Below, one piece after another: positions 34,801 to 46,187 of a DNA stretch of 64,000 nt; position 1 is the stretch's first letter, and the number at the start of each line of letters is the position of its first letter. The translations under genes were made by a program, and so were the position numbers. The DNA lies in the NCBI GenBank assembly GCA_012064385.1, contig QRDG01000473.1, forward strand, positions 4,793,066 through 4,857,065, written 5' to 3'. The stretch comes from Puccinellia tenuiflora. Taxonomy: Eukaryota; Streptophyta; Magnoliopsida; Poales; Poaceae. Under the pieces are notes generated by a model. The model was not told the origin of the DNA. It worked only from the letters and a program-made list of their open reading frames with translations, and did no database searches.

Positions 34801-36944
34801 ACATTTACATTTCGTCCGCTTGTGTGTCCTGATATTTCATGTACTTTCCGCGAGCCGCAACTTTTGGATGCGAGCTCCGATAGAGGCGATTCCGGTGGTG
34901 CCGGGAAGCTCTCGAAAAGTTGACCAAAAGACGACCGGGGCATCTTCAGGGGTATTCGGGGCATTTTCGGGGTCCTTGTTACTCTGACCAGGAGACATTT
35001 ACATTTCGTCCGTGTGTGTGTCCTGATATTTTATGTACTTTTCCGCGAGCCGCAACTTTTGGATGCGAGCACTGATAGAGGCGATTCCGGTGTCGCCGGG
35101 AAGCTCTCGAAAAGTTAGGGCTCGCCACACTTGTCTTTTTCTGACTATGGTATTTTTAACACGAGGGGGGGATTTATTAACACTCATGGGGCTGGTGCTA
35201 GCACGAAAGTTTCCGGTGGCAAAAAACGTTGTCTAGGCCCCCGAATGGGCCCCACAAGACCGTATCGACAAAAGATGACCGGGGCATCTTCAGGGGTCTT
35301 TGGGGCATCTTCGGGGGGTCCTTGTTACTCTGACCCAAGAGACATTTACATTTCGTCCGCGTGTGTGTCTTGATATTTTATGTACTTTTCCGCGAGCCGC
35401 AACTTTTGGATGCGAGCACTGATAGAGGCGATTCCGGTGTCGCCGGGAAGCTCTCGAAAAGTTAGGGCTCGCCACACTTGTCTTTTTCCGACTGCGGTAT
35501 TTTTAACACGAGAGGGGGATTTATTAACACTCATGGGGCTGGTGCTAGCACGAAAGTTTCCGGTGGCAAAAAACGTTGTCTAGGCCCCCGAATGGGCCCC
35601 ACAAGACCGTATCGACAAAAGATGACCGGGGCATCTTCAGGGGTCTTTGGGGCATCTTCGGGGGGTCCTTGTTACTCTGACCCAGGAGACATTTACATTT
35701 CGTCCGCGTGTGTGTCTTGATATTTTATGTACTTTTCCGCGAGCCGCAACTTTTGGATGCGAGCACTGATAGAGGCGATTCCGGTGTCGCCGGGAAGCTC
35801 TCGAAAAGTTAGGGCTCGCCACACTTGTCTTTTTCCGACTGCGGTATTTTTAACACGAGGGGGATTTATTAACACTCATGGGGCTGGTGCTAGCACGAAA
35901 GTTTCCGGTGGCAAAAAACGTTGTCTAGGCCCCATGACATTTACATTTCGTCCGCTTGTGTGTCCATATATGAATCTTATTCTCCGGACTCCTCCGGAAC
36001 CTCTCGTGATGTCCGGGATCCCATCCGAGACTCCGAATCACCATTCGTTCATTTCATCATTTAATTCATCGCAAAACCTAATTTCATCGGAACGTTAAGT
36101 GTGTGACCCTACGGGTTCGAGAATGCATAGACATGATCATATCAATAATTAATAGCGGGACCGGGATGCCCATATTAATTCCTATACACTCAACGAAAAC
36201 CTTTTTCTCGATTGAACCACGATGCCGGAGATTCAATTAATCTCATATATGATTCCCTTTGTCTCATGATATTTTACTTGCCCGAGATATAATCGTTGAC
36301 ATCCCCATGTCCAGTTTAATCTCGTTACCGGCAAGTTCTCTTTACTCGTTCATAATATAGGATCCTCAAGATTACCACCTAATCACCTGTCTGCAGACTT
36401 TTGATGCTATATTACCGAGAAGGCCTGAAGATATCTTCTCCGTCACATGGAGGGACAAATCCCACTCTTGATTCACATCACCCAACAACCCACCATCGGA
36501 GATACCTGAAAGCCACCTTTATAATCACCCAGTTACGAAGTGACGTTTGATGTCCACAAAGTATTCCTCCGGTGAACGGGAGTGATATAATCTCATGGTC
36601 TAAGGAAACTATATTTGGCATATTAAAAAGTGTTGACAACAAAACTTTTGTGACACGATTAATTGCAACTCTTTATTTGGGTCATGTCCATCACACCATT
36701 ACTCCTAATGATATGACTCCGTTATCAAGTGACTATAACAAGTCCATAGTTAGGAAACTCTAACTATCTCTTGATCAACGAACTAGTCCAGTAGAGGCTC
36801 ACTAGGGACTCCTGGTGTTTATATTCCACACATGTATTATGTTTCCATTTAATACAATTATAGCATGGATAATAAACTATTATCACAAACGCGAATATGC
36901 TTAATAAACCATTTTATTATTGCCTCTAGGGCATATTCCCAACA
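31888..36944 (-). repeat. 3' LTR of the inner Copia element, expanded to 5.1 kb
   Basis: Its outer parts match the 1921-bp right LTR. At the point where the right LTR has cctccggaaaccacttaacatat, this copy holds a 3.2-kb tandem array (32783-35964), then resumes at catatatgaatc. Removing the array leaves about 1.9 kb. Confidence 0.85.
32783..35964. repeat. Tandem array of ~346-bp and ~195-bp monomers inside a Copia LTR
   Basis: Using agctctcgaaaagtt as a marker, units begin at 32788, 33135, 33481, 33676, 34022, 34217, 34563, 34907, 35102, 35449 and 35796. Unit lengths are 347, 346, 195, 346, 195, 346, 344, 195, 347 and 347, then a partial unit. The short unit is the long unit lacking the block from 'agggctcgcc' to 'cgtatcgac', and it joins through 'gaccaaaagacgacc'. 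Copies are nearly identical, suggesting recent amplification. The repeated 60-120 aa frames on both strands come from the repeat and are not genes. Confidence 0.95.
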
Positions 36945-36957
36945 GTCTCCCACTTGC
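36945..36957 (-). promoter_or_regulatory. Polypurine tract of the inner Copia element
   Basis: Minus strand caagtgggagac lies directly before the LTR start TGTTGGG. Confidence 0.75.
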
Positions 36958-39759
36958 ACTAGAGTCAATAATCTAGTTTACATTTCCTTGATCCAACACC
37001 CATGGAGTCTCACTCATGAAGTCTCAGTGCTGATCATGTTTGCTTGTGGAAGAGGTTCTGTCCGTGCTCTGTACTTTACAGCTCTTTATGTCCTTTGCAA
37101 AAATTTGTAACTGTCACCTAATTTGACATTACTTTATCATCACATGATAAACTTCCTATCATCCCATGATAAAACTCATTATCATATAATGTATATAATA
37201 TGTTTGGTTATAGAGTGAGATATTCATATCCTTTTATGCCTATATGTATGATCAGTCAAATGGACTTTCTCATAACATATGCATCCGGAACTCACTCGAT
37301 CTTGAAACAACTTTCTCAAACCAAAATATTATATCTTATTTCAATCCTTGAATTAATCATATACTCCTATATGTTGTAGACTTAACAAATCAGCAGTGAA
37401 CCTTGTCACTTCGATATCTCTGATCATGCTTTCGCTGCGCTGCTCTGACTTTAAAAGATCTCCAATTTAGTCTGGCTTTATGACTTCAACCAAGTCTACC
37501 ATTTTCTAAATTCATCTCAATTTCATGAAAAATGACTCTTCATTCAACATGTTCTTACAATTAAGAACTTGGGTCACATATCATCATATACAAACACATG
37601 GTTCTTATATGTTGAGACCTATGAACAATTCATAGTGAATTCCAACATATCCTCCAACCATCAATTTTGTACTGAGTTCTCAAACTCAATGTTTCACCTA
37701 TATGTCACAATGAGACGAACCGTTCTTCTCTTGTTTTATTTTGAACTCCTTCAAAAATATTTAGGTTAAACATCTGACTTTAATGTTTATCAAACTTATC
37801 TATCCTCCATAGATACGTTCATCTACATGAATATTTGACGTTCAAACTAACTTCATAAGTTATGCATTGGTCCATGACCACATTTACAACATTTATGAAA
37901 TCTCCATTTCATTCAAAACACGATGTTGTAAACTCCCACTCAAATATACACCATACACATATTAAATTGTGAAGCCACTATGGCTCCCACTCAGAAATAT
38001 GTTATCTTTATATTTGACCATCATTAACTAGTTCCCACTCAAACATATGTCACCACATATTTTGATTATGGAAATTAATTTCTGCTCTAACTTAATATAT
38101 GTCACCACATATCTTAATTAGATCTCACTCAGTTTCTTATGCACTTTCTCGACAATTTGGACTCCTCCAAAAAAAAATTCTTAACTCTTAAGATTCGAGA
38201 ACTCATATACGAAACGCCAGCACCTTGCCAGCTCTAAGTTTTATTTATTCCATACAAACTCTTTGCAAAATAAATATGTGAAACATTCTTTTCACAAAAT
38301 CAAGTAACGATTACTTTATTATTTAAACTTAAAATAGAGTGACTTTTAGTCACTTTCGTATTTTAAAGTTTCTATTTCTTCTTTTGTAGTTTTGCAGGTA
38401 TGTCTTGTTTCTTAAACATGACAAGTAAATCATGAATATTATTTTGCAACTTTTGACAAATTTCATATTCTTGAACCCTACTTCTCTTTAGACAATCTAA
38501 ACCAAAATTCAATGATCACCATCATTAAAATCTTTTATGTGTCAAGTTTTAACCAACATAGCACTTTACATATGTGCCACTTGATACATAAACATGCAAG
38601 GTTTAAGCTTTCTAAATTTATTCCAACAATTCTTTTATCCATGAAACCATTTCATGATAAAACCACTAAAATACACAACACAACCAAACACATTGGTTTG
38701 TCCCTTTTAGTCTCACATTGTGGAATCTCTATTCATAATCTCATATGAAAATTCTACAAAACTCCATTTGCTTTGGCTTTTATCTCATAATTATTGAAAC
38801 CACTATTTCACATAACTCATATGCGAAACGCAAATCATTAAATAGATCCTTTATTTGAAACAGAGTGTTATCAAAAATAAATCTAAATGATACAAATAAA
38901 CCCTTAAATTCAAATCCCTTCTTTGTGACCACATAATATCAAATATAATGTGACTACAACACTTTAGGTTTATCAAAACACTTTTGAATAATCTCTAAAT
39001 ATTGTAATTTGTGATAACACTTGTCACAAGTCTCCATACTAAACAATAACTCAAATATTTTGTCTCTTTTGATCAAATCGGAAAGACTCAATTATCTTGT
39101 TAACTTAATATCCTCCACTTCCATGGTCTCATCATGACATGAATAAATACTCCTATTTACTCATTCACGATAAGATAATGATGTCTTTTATTCACTGAAA
39201 AATTCCACCAACACTTGTGTTTATTTTCCAGTTACTCATGGCATTTTCAGAAAATGGCATTTTTAATTATGCTACTTGGTGATGCGCATCAGAATACTCA
39301 CCAACACTATAGCACAACTAAAAACAAATCTCATCATTAAGTATTGGATATTTTAGCATGTCTTTATTTTATAAGTGTTTAACTAATTATCGTTTAAATC
39401 TAACAAAGGACAATAATCTCATAATCGAAACGTGATCACTAAAGAAGGATTACTCATGAAAACAGAACAACCACTTGTCTTTAACATGAATGACCGTCTC
39501 ACAAACCGAGACACACTAATTTAAGATCACACTTAATTCGATTACAAAACTCATTCAAATCCTCTAATTTAAAACGATAAATTTAGAAGTGAAATGACGC
39601 CAGCATCAACTCCTTGATTGCCATCTTCCCGCGAAATCCACTCAGTCCCTTCATGCACTTCTCAAACAGCGGGCCCTGTTTTCACAAAACAGCACAAGTA
39701 TCAAATACTTAGCTCACCACAAGTGTAAATGGGACGTTTAAACATTTATAACTAGTATA
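36958..39759 (-). other. Noncoding 3' interior of the inner Copia element
   Basis: There is no protease, integrase, RT or RNase H frame where a Copia element would have pol. The segment is conserved with 29761-31882. Words tcccactca or close variants occur at 37933, 37984, 38032 and 38122, in the same order and spacing as in the outer element. Confidence 0.7.
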
Positions 39760-40388
39760 TCAAAATATACCTTCTGCATTGGCTACTCCTCCTGCTACGG
39801 GATTCCTTTCGATCTGACGAAGTCGAGACATCAGTTCAGGATAAGTGATCGAATCCCTTTCCTTGACATAGTCTCTGACACAATTCTTGAATTTGGGATG
39901 AAGCGAATGCAACAGCCCATCTATCGCGAATTCGTCACTCATCTTCATATCCCAAGCATCCACAAGAGTGTAATATATCCTATACGTTTTCTTCAGGTGA
40001 TCCTCTAAGCGATCATTTTCTTCCATCTTAGTTGAAAGAAATTCACCTAGACCTTCAAACCTTGCAATCTCACTTGTGCTATGAACATTTTCTTTAGCTT
40101 AGTGACAGTCTCAATGGCACTCAAGTTCTTGAATTGTTTGGACAGGTCTGAATTCATGAAGACACTCATCAACCAATTGACCTGAATGTGAGTCTTACTC
40201 CGATTGAGCCAAGCCATACGCTTGTTGTAACTTGCAGAAGCTTCGGGTTTCTCTTCTAAAGTTTCATGTAACACGTAGAGCTGATCATTTGTCGATAGGA
40301 CTTCTCTAAGACGTTGGTACCACTCAGCAAAATTTGACCCATCGAGACGCAGCTCCTCAGCAAGAAACATACTACTGTAGTCGGCCAT
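39760..40388 (-). pseudogene. Copia gag (UBN2 type) of the inner element, frameshifted
   Basis: The ATG at 40388 opens MADYSSMFLAEELRLDGSNF, followed by WYQRLREVL and the motif FMNSDLSKQFKNL of the UBN2/gag-polypeptide domain. The frame breaks near 40055-40070 by a one-base deletion, judged against the other copy where the region is continuous. It resumes as STKMEENDRLEDHLKK and ends at 39760 without a zinc knuckle. Gag would form the virus-like particle. Nothing like pol follows, so even an intact copy would need proteins supplied by another element. Confidence 0.8.
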
Positions 40389-41640
40389 GATCTACAAGGA
40401 TTTTGCAAAGACATCTTTAGGACACTTGTTTATGATAATTTTAGTTCAACTTAATCAAATTAATATATGAACTCCCACTAAACTCAACATCTCTCTGGTT
40501 GTTTAGTGACACACGATCCAAATCCACTACACCACAACCGATCATCACGTGAGATGATGTAGCTTCAATGGTGAACAACTCAGTGTTGATCATATCATTC
40601 ATATGACTCGTGTTTAACCTTTCGGTTCCGTGTTCCCGAGGCCATGTCTGTACATGCTAGGCTCGTCAAGACAACCGTAGTATTTTCGCATGTGTAAACT
40701 GGCTTACACCCGTTGTATGTGAACGTTGAATCTATCACACCCGATCATCACGTGATGCTTCGAAACGACGAACTTTCGCAACGGTGCATACTAGGGGAGA
40801 ACACTTAATTATCTTGATATTAACATGAGAGATCACCTTATCATGCTACCGTCGCGATCACATCTAAGCATAACAATAAGGTGCATAAAAGGGATTAACA
40901 TCACATGCAATTCAAAAATTGTGATATGATATGGCCTTTCTTCTTATGCTTTTTGATCTCCATCTTCAAAGCACTGGCAAGATCTCCATCTCCGGCATGA
41001 TCTCCATCATCGTGGCGCCATCACCATGGTTATCAACCAACTATTGCAACTACAACTAATGCTACTCTTAGCAATAAAGTAAAGCAATTACATGGTGATT
41101 CATTGTCTCGCAGGTCACATAAAATAAAAGACAACCATATGGCTCCTGCCGGTTGCCGTACTCGTCGACATATAAGTCGCGAAATATTACAAACATGATC
41201 ATTGCATACATTATCACAAATCACATTGTCCATATCACATCACTTGACCCCCTCTGCAAAAACAAGTTAGACGTCCTCTACTTTGTTTATGCAAATTTTA
41301 CGTGGCTTGGGTCAACGAGATAGAACCGTTCTAATCTACGCAAAACCACAACGGTGATATAATAGTTGCTTATTTACTCATCCTTTTGAAAGGCCTTCCA
41401 TTGAAAATTGCATCCTCACTAAAGCAAGAGAAACAGACACCCGCCAGCCACTTCTTCAAAACAAGTTGCATGTCAGTCGTGGAACCGGTCTCTCGTGCGT
41501 GGACGAGTAAGGTTGGTCCGGGCCGCTTCAATCTCACAATACCGCAAAGATGCAAAGTGCACATGAGAAGGTAGCAACATAAAATATCAACGCCCACAAC
41601 TCCTTGTGTTCTAATCGCACCAACATCTACGAATAGATCT
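40389..41640 (-). other. Leader between primer site and gag, inner Copia element
   Basis: This is 1.25 kb of leader without a long frame. A similar leader lies at 44946-46172 in the outer element. Such long leaders normally hold packaging and dimerisation signals; I cannot identify them here. Confidence 0.6.
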
Positions 41641-41654
41641 AGGCTCTGATACCA
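41641..41654 (-). promoter_or_regulatory. Primer binding site, initiator tRNA-Met type
   Basis: Minus strand tggtatcagagcct, one base after the LTR end, is the standard initiator tRNA-Met primer site of plant Copia elements. Confidence 0.85.
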
Positions 41655-41655
41655 C

Positions 41656-43576
41656 TCAAGGGGTCGCAGCATGGAAAACAAAAAAAATTCCAACGCGGCA
41701 AGCGGAATAAACCCAAAGGATCTAGATCTATGAGATGAAGATAGCGAAGGTGAGATCCAATCTCTTACCCTTGAAGATCAACAAACGCGTTTTGTCGGTG
41801 CAGGGGTTGGCTAGTCGATCCCCGCAACTAGACTCGTCTAGTCGCGAGGAGATGTATTATCCTCGAGATCTAATCTGGTGAAGTGCAGCAACGGGCAGCA
41901 CCTCCGCGGTGTCCACATGTACGGCTCGATGAAGACGTCGACTCCTTGATCCCGCAAGCGAGAGGACGTGGCCTTGATGATCTCAGCAGCACGACGGTAG
42001 TGCCGGTGATGATGACGATCTCCACGAGAGCAGGGCTTCGCCAAGCCAAGCAAGAGGAGAGGGAGAGGTGGAGGTGGCGCAGCAGCCCTACGGGGAGATT
42101 TGGTGCGGCAGCTCTAAGGTGGAGGTGAGGCGGCGGCAGCCCTCCGGGGAAGGAGGTGTGCGGCTAGGGTTAGATGGGAGAGGGGGTGCGGCTAGGGTTG
42201 CTTGGGGGTAGCCTCCTTGGTAGGTGGTGCGCCGCACCCCTCCCCTCCCTTTTATAGGTGGCCGGGCTAGGGTTAGGGCAGGGGCCGGCCGGCCCCCTTG
42301 CTTGCCCCCCAAGTTGGAGTCCATCTAGGACTCCTCCTTGGGCCCCCTTTCCTAAAGGGGTGGAGGCCCAACTCCTAGTCCAACTAGGAGTGGGTTCCCC
42401 CCCTTTCTTAGCCGCATTGCCCATGTGGGCCTTAGGTGGTGCGGCACACCATGTGGTGGCTGCACCCCTTTGGTCCATGTGGGCCCCATACAATATGTGG
42501 TCCCACTTCTAGAACCTTCTAGAACATTCCAGAACCTTTCTGGTACCATGCAAATAATTCCGGAACTTTTCCGAAACCTCCGGAAACCACTTAACATATA
42601 TGAATCTTATTCTCCGGACTCCTCCGGAACCTCTCGTGATGTCCGGGATCCCATCCGAGACTCCGAATCACCATTCGTTCATTTCATCATTTAATTCATC
42701 GCAAAACCTAATTTCATCAGAGCATTAAGTGTGTGACCCTACGGGTTCGAGAATGCATAGACATGATCATATCAATAATTAATAGCGGGACCGGGATGCC
42801 CATATTAATTCCTATACACTCAACGAAAACCTTTTTCTCGATTGAACCACGATGCCAGAGATTCAATTAATCTCATATACGATTCCCTTTGTCTCACGAT
42901 ATTTTACTTGCCCGAGATATAATCGTTGACATCCCCATGTCCAGTTTAATCTCGTTACCGGCAAGTTCTCTTTACTCGTCCATAATATAGGATCCTCGTG
43001 ATTACCACCTAATCACCTGTCTGTAGACTTTTGATGCTATATTACCGAGAAGGCCTGAAGATATCTTCTCCGTGACATGGAGGGACAAATCCCACTCTTG
43101 ATTCACATCACCCAACAACCCACCATCAGAGATACCTGAAAGCCACACCTTTATAATCACCCAGTTACGAAGTGACGTTTGATGTCCACAAAGTATTCCT
43201 CCGGTGAACGGGAGTGATATAATCTCATGGTCTAAGGAAACTATATTTGGCATATTAAAAAGTGTTGACAACAAAACTTTTGTGACACGATTAATTGCAA
43301 CTCTTTATTTGGGTCATGTCCATCACACCATTACTCCTAATGATATGACTCCGTTATGAAGTGACTATAACAAGTCCATAGTTAGGAAACTCTAACTATC
43401 TCTTGATCAACGAACTAGTCCAGTAGAGGCTCACTAGGGACTCCTGGTGTTTATATTCCACACATGTATTATGTTTCCATTTAATACAATTATAGCATGG
43501 ATAATAAACTATTATCACAAACGCGAATATGCTTAATAAACCATTTTATTATTGCCTCTAGGGCATATTCCCAACA
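41656..43576 (-). repeat. 5' LTR of the inner Copia element, 1921 bp, unexpanded
   Basis: It runs from tcaagggg to cccaaca on the plus strand. At about 42595 it shows the unexpanded state of the site that carries the tandem array in the other LTR. Several TTCCGGAA-like words lie at 42525-42590. Confidence 0.85.
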
Positions 43577-43581
43577 TTTAT

Positions 43582-44344
43582 CTCTTTTGATCAAATCGAA
43601 AAGACTCAATTTTCTCGTTAACTTAACATCCTTAACTCCAGATTTTTTTTTGATCTCATCAATTATCATAACTTGAATAAATACATCTACTTACTCATAT
43701 CATTTATTATGGAGCGCACAAAATAATGACATCTAACATTTGCTGAAAATACAACCAACACTTGTGTTTATTTTTGGCAACTCATGGCACTCTTCCAAAG
43801 GGTGCCATCTTATTCACTACTTCAAAATAAGGTGCATGTGTTAAACATCAAAATGTTCTTCACAATACTTAGCATGAACAAATAAAATGTCATTATTGAG
43901 TTTTAGATATTTTTAGTATGTTTCATATTTATAAATGTTCAACCAATTTATCATCTAGATTACAATAAGAATAATACACTTATAATCGAAAACTTGTGAT
44001 TTCCAAAAAGGATCACTCATGAAAATAGAACAACCATTGTCTTTAACATGAATAACCGTCTCACATAAGCAAGACACACTAATTAAAATCACACTTAATT
44101 CGATTACAAAACTTATTCAAATCCTCTAATCCAAACGATAAATGTAGAGACAGATCGTTGCCAGCATCAACTCCTTGATTGCCACCATTCCGCAACGTCT
44201 TCCTAGATCCTTTATGCAAATCTAAAGCAGCAGGTTCTGTTTTCATAAAACAGAATGAGTATCAAATACTTATTGAAAACGCCACAATTGCAATTTGGAC
44301 TTAAACACTTATAACTTGTATATCAATATATACTTTCTGCATTG
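43582..44344 (-). other. Noncoding interior of the outer Copia element, right of the nested insertion
   Basis: It continues the interior that is broken at 31882 and is alignable with 39060-39759 of the inner element. No frame is present. Confidence 0.65.
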
Positions 44345-44945
44345 TCAACTTCTCTTGCTATGGGTTCCACTTTGACATGACGCAGCCGAGACAAAAACTC
44401 ATAGAAAGTGATCAAATCCCTTCCTATGACATAGTCTCCGGCATAATTCTTGAAGCTGGGGAGAAGCTAGCGTAGCACCCCATCTATCGCGAAATCGCCA
44501 TTCATCTCGTAGTTCCAAACAAGCACTAGACGATGATGTATCTCATGCATTATCCTCAGGTGTTGTTCCAAGCAAGTGTTCTCTTCCATCTTGAGTGAAA
44601 AAAACTCAGTCAGACATTCGAACCTTACAATTCTAACTTGTGCTGAAAACCTATTTTTCAGCTCACCAACAATCTCCATTGCAGTCAAGTTCTTGAATTG
44701 TCTACTTAGGTCAGAATTCATGAAGGTGCACATCATCCATTTGACTTTCAAGTAGGTGGTTCAAAACCACTCCATGTACTCTTGATAGCTTGCAGAAACG
44801 TTTGGGAATTCTTCTAATGGTTCATCTAACACGTGGAGCTTAGCATTGGTGTGTAGGACTTTTTTAAGACGTAGGTACTACTCAACAAATTTGACCCATC
44901 GAGACGCAGTTTTTCAGCAACGAACAGACTACCGTAGTCGACCAT
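44345..44945 (-). pseudogene. Copia gag of the outer element, degenerate
   Basis: The region from the ATG at 44945 (MVDYGSLFVAEKLRLDGSN) to about 44345 is collinear with the inner element's gag but has several stops and shifts. The longest open piece is 44467-44751, with FMNSDLSRQFKNL. It is more decayed than the inner copy, in keeping with the nesting order. Confidence 0.75.
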
Positions 44946-46172
44946 GATCTACAAGGATTTTTGCAAAGACATCTTTAGGACTTTTGTTTATGATAATTTT
45001 AGTTCATCTTAATCAAAATTACTTCATGAACTCCCACTAAACTCAACATCTCTCTGATTGTTTAGTGAGACACGATCAAAATCCACTACACGACGACCGA
45101 CGTGAGATGATGTAGCTTCAAAGGTGAACATCACCATGTTGATCATATTGTCCATATGACTCGTGTTTAACCTTTCGGTTCTTGTGTTCCGAGGCCATGT
45201 CTGTACATGCTAAGCTCATCAAGTAAACCGTAGTATTTCCGCGTGTATAAATCTGGCTTACACCCGTTGTATGCGAACGTAGAGTCTATCACACCCGATC
45301 ATCACGTGGTGTCTCAAAACGACGAACTTTTGCACAGCGCATACTAGGGAAGAACACATCTTGATATTAACGTGAGAGATCACCTTATCATGCTACCGTC
45401 GTGATCAAATCTAAGCATAAAAATAAGGTGCATAAAAAGATTAACATCACATGCAATTTAAAATTATGATATGATATGGCCTTTTCTTCGTGTGCCTTTG
45501 ATCTCCATCTCCAAAGCACCGGCATGATCTCCATCATCACCGACATTGTGGCGCCTCCTCCATGGTTGCCATCACCAACTATTGCAACTACAACTATTGC
45601 TACTCTTAGCGATAAAGTAAAGCAATTACATGGTGATTTAATGACACGCAGGTCACATAAAATAATAGACAACCATATGGCTCCTGCCGGTTGCCGTACT
45701 CATCGACATGCAAGTCGTGAAAGATTACAATCATGATCATTGCATACATTATCACAAATCACACATTGGCCATACCACATCACAGACCCTGCAAAAACAA
45801 GTTAGACGTCCTCTAATTTGTTTATGCAATTTTTACGTGGCTTGGGTCAACGAGATAGAACCGTTCTAATCTACGCAAAACCACAACGGTGATATAGAAG
45901 TTGCCTATTTACTCATCCTTTTTAAAGGCCTTCCATTGCAAATCGCATCTCACCATAGCTAGAGAAACAGACACCCGCCAGCCACTTATGCAATACAAGT
46001 TGCATGTCAATCGTGGAACCGGTCTCTCGTGCATGGACGAGTAAAGTTGGTTTGGGCCGCTTCAATCCAACCATCCAACAAGATACGAAGTACACGCAAG
46101 AAGGTAGCAATAAAAATATCAACGCCCACAACTCCTTGTGTTCTAATCGCACCAACATCTACGAATAGATCT

Positions 46173-46186
46173 AGGTTCTGATACCA
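46173..46186 (-). promoter_or_regulatory. Primer binding site of the outer Copia element
   Basis: Minus strand tggtatcagaacct differs by one base from the inner element's initiator tRNA-Met site. Confidence 0.75.
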
Positions 46187-46187
46187 C

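Larger units (their letters stand above)
31888..43576 (-). mobile_element. Inner gag-only Copia retrotransposon with one array-expanded LTR
   Basis: It sits in the outer element with a perfect target duplication, tttat, at 31883-31887 and 43577-43581. On the minus strand the 5' LTR is 43576-41656, the primer site 41654-41641, a frameshifted gag 40388-39760, about 2.8 kb of noncoding DNA, a polypurine tract at 36945-36957 and the 3' LTR 36944-31888. LTR ends are TGTTGGG and cccttga. The LTRs are nearly alike apart from the tandem array and a small indel near 42070, so it is younger than its host element, which belongs to the same family. Confidence 0.85.

Noticed and set aside
32783..35964. 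Regularly spaced repeats as a CRISPR-like array
   Set aside because: Units of 195-347 bp repeat over their whole length with no unique spacers, and the host DNA is clearly plant. It is a satellite-like tandem array.
32817..36098. Repeated 60-120 aa open frames on both strands, looking like a family of small paralogous proteins
   Set aside because: They follow the 346/195-bp monomer exactly on both strands and have no independent coding signal. They are by-products of the tandem repeat.
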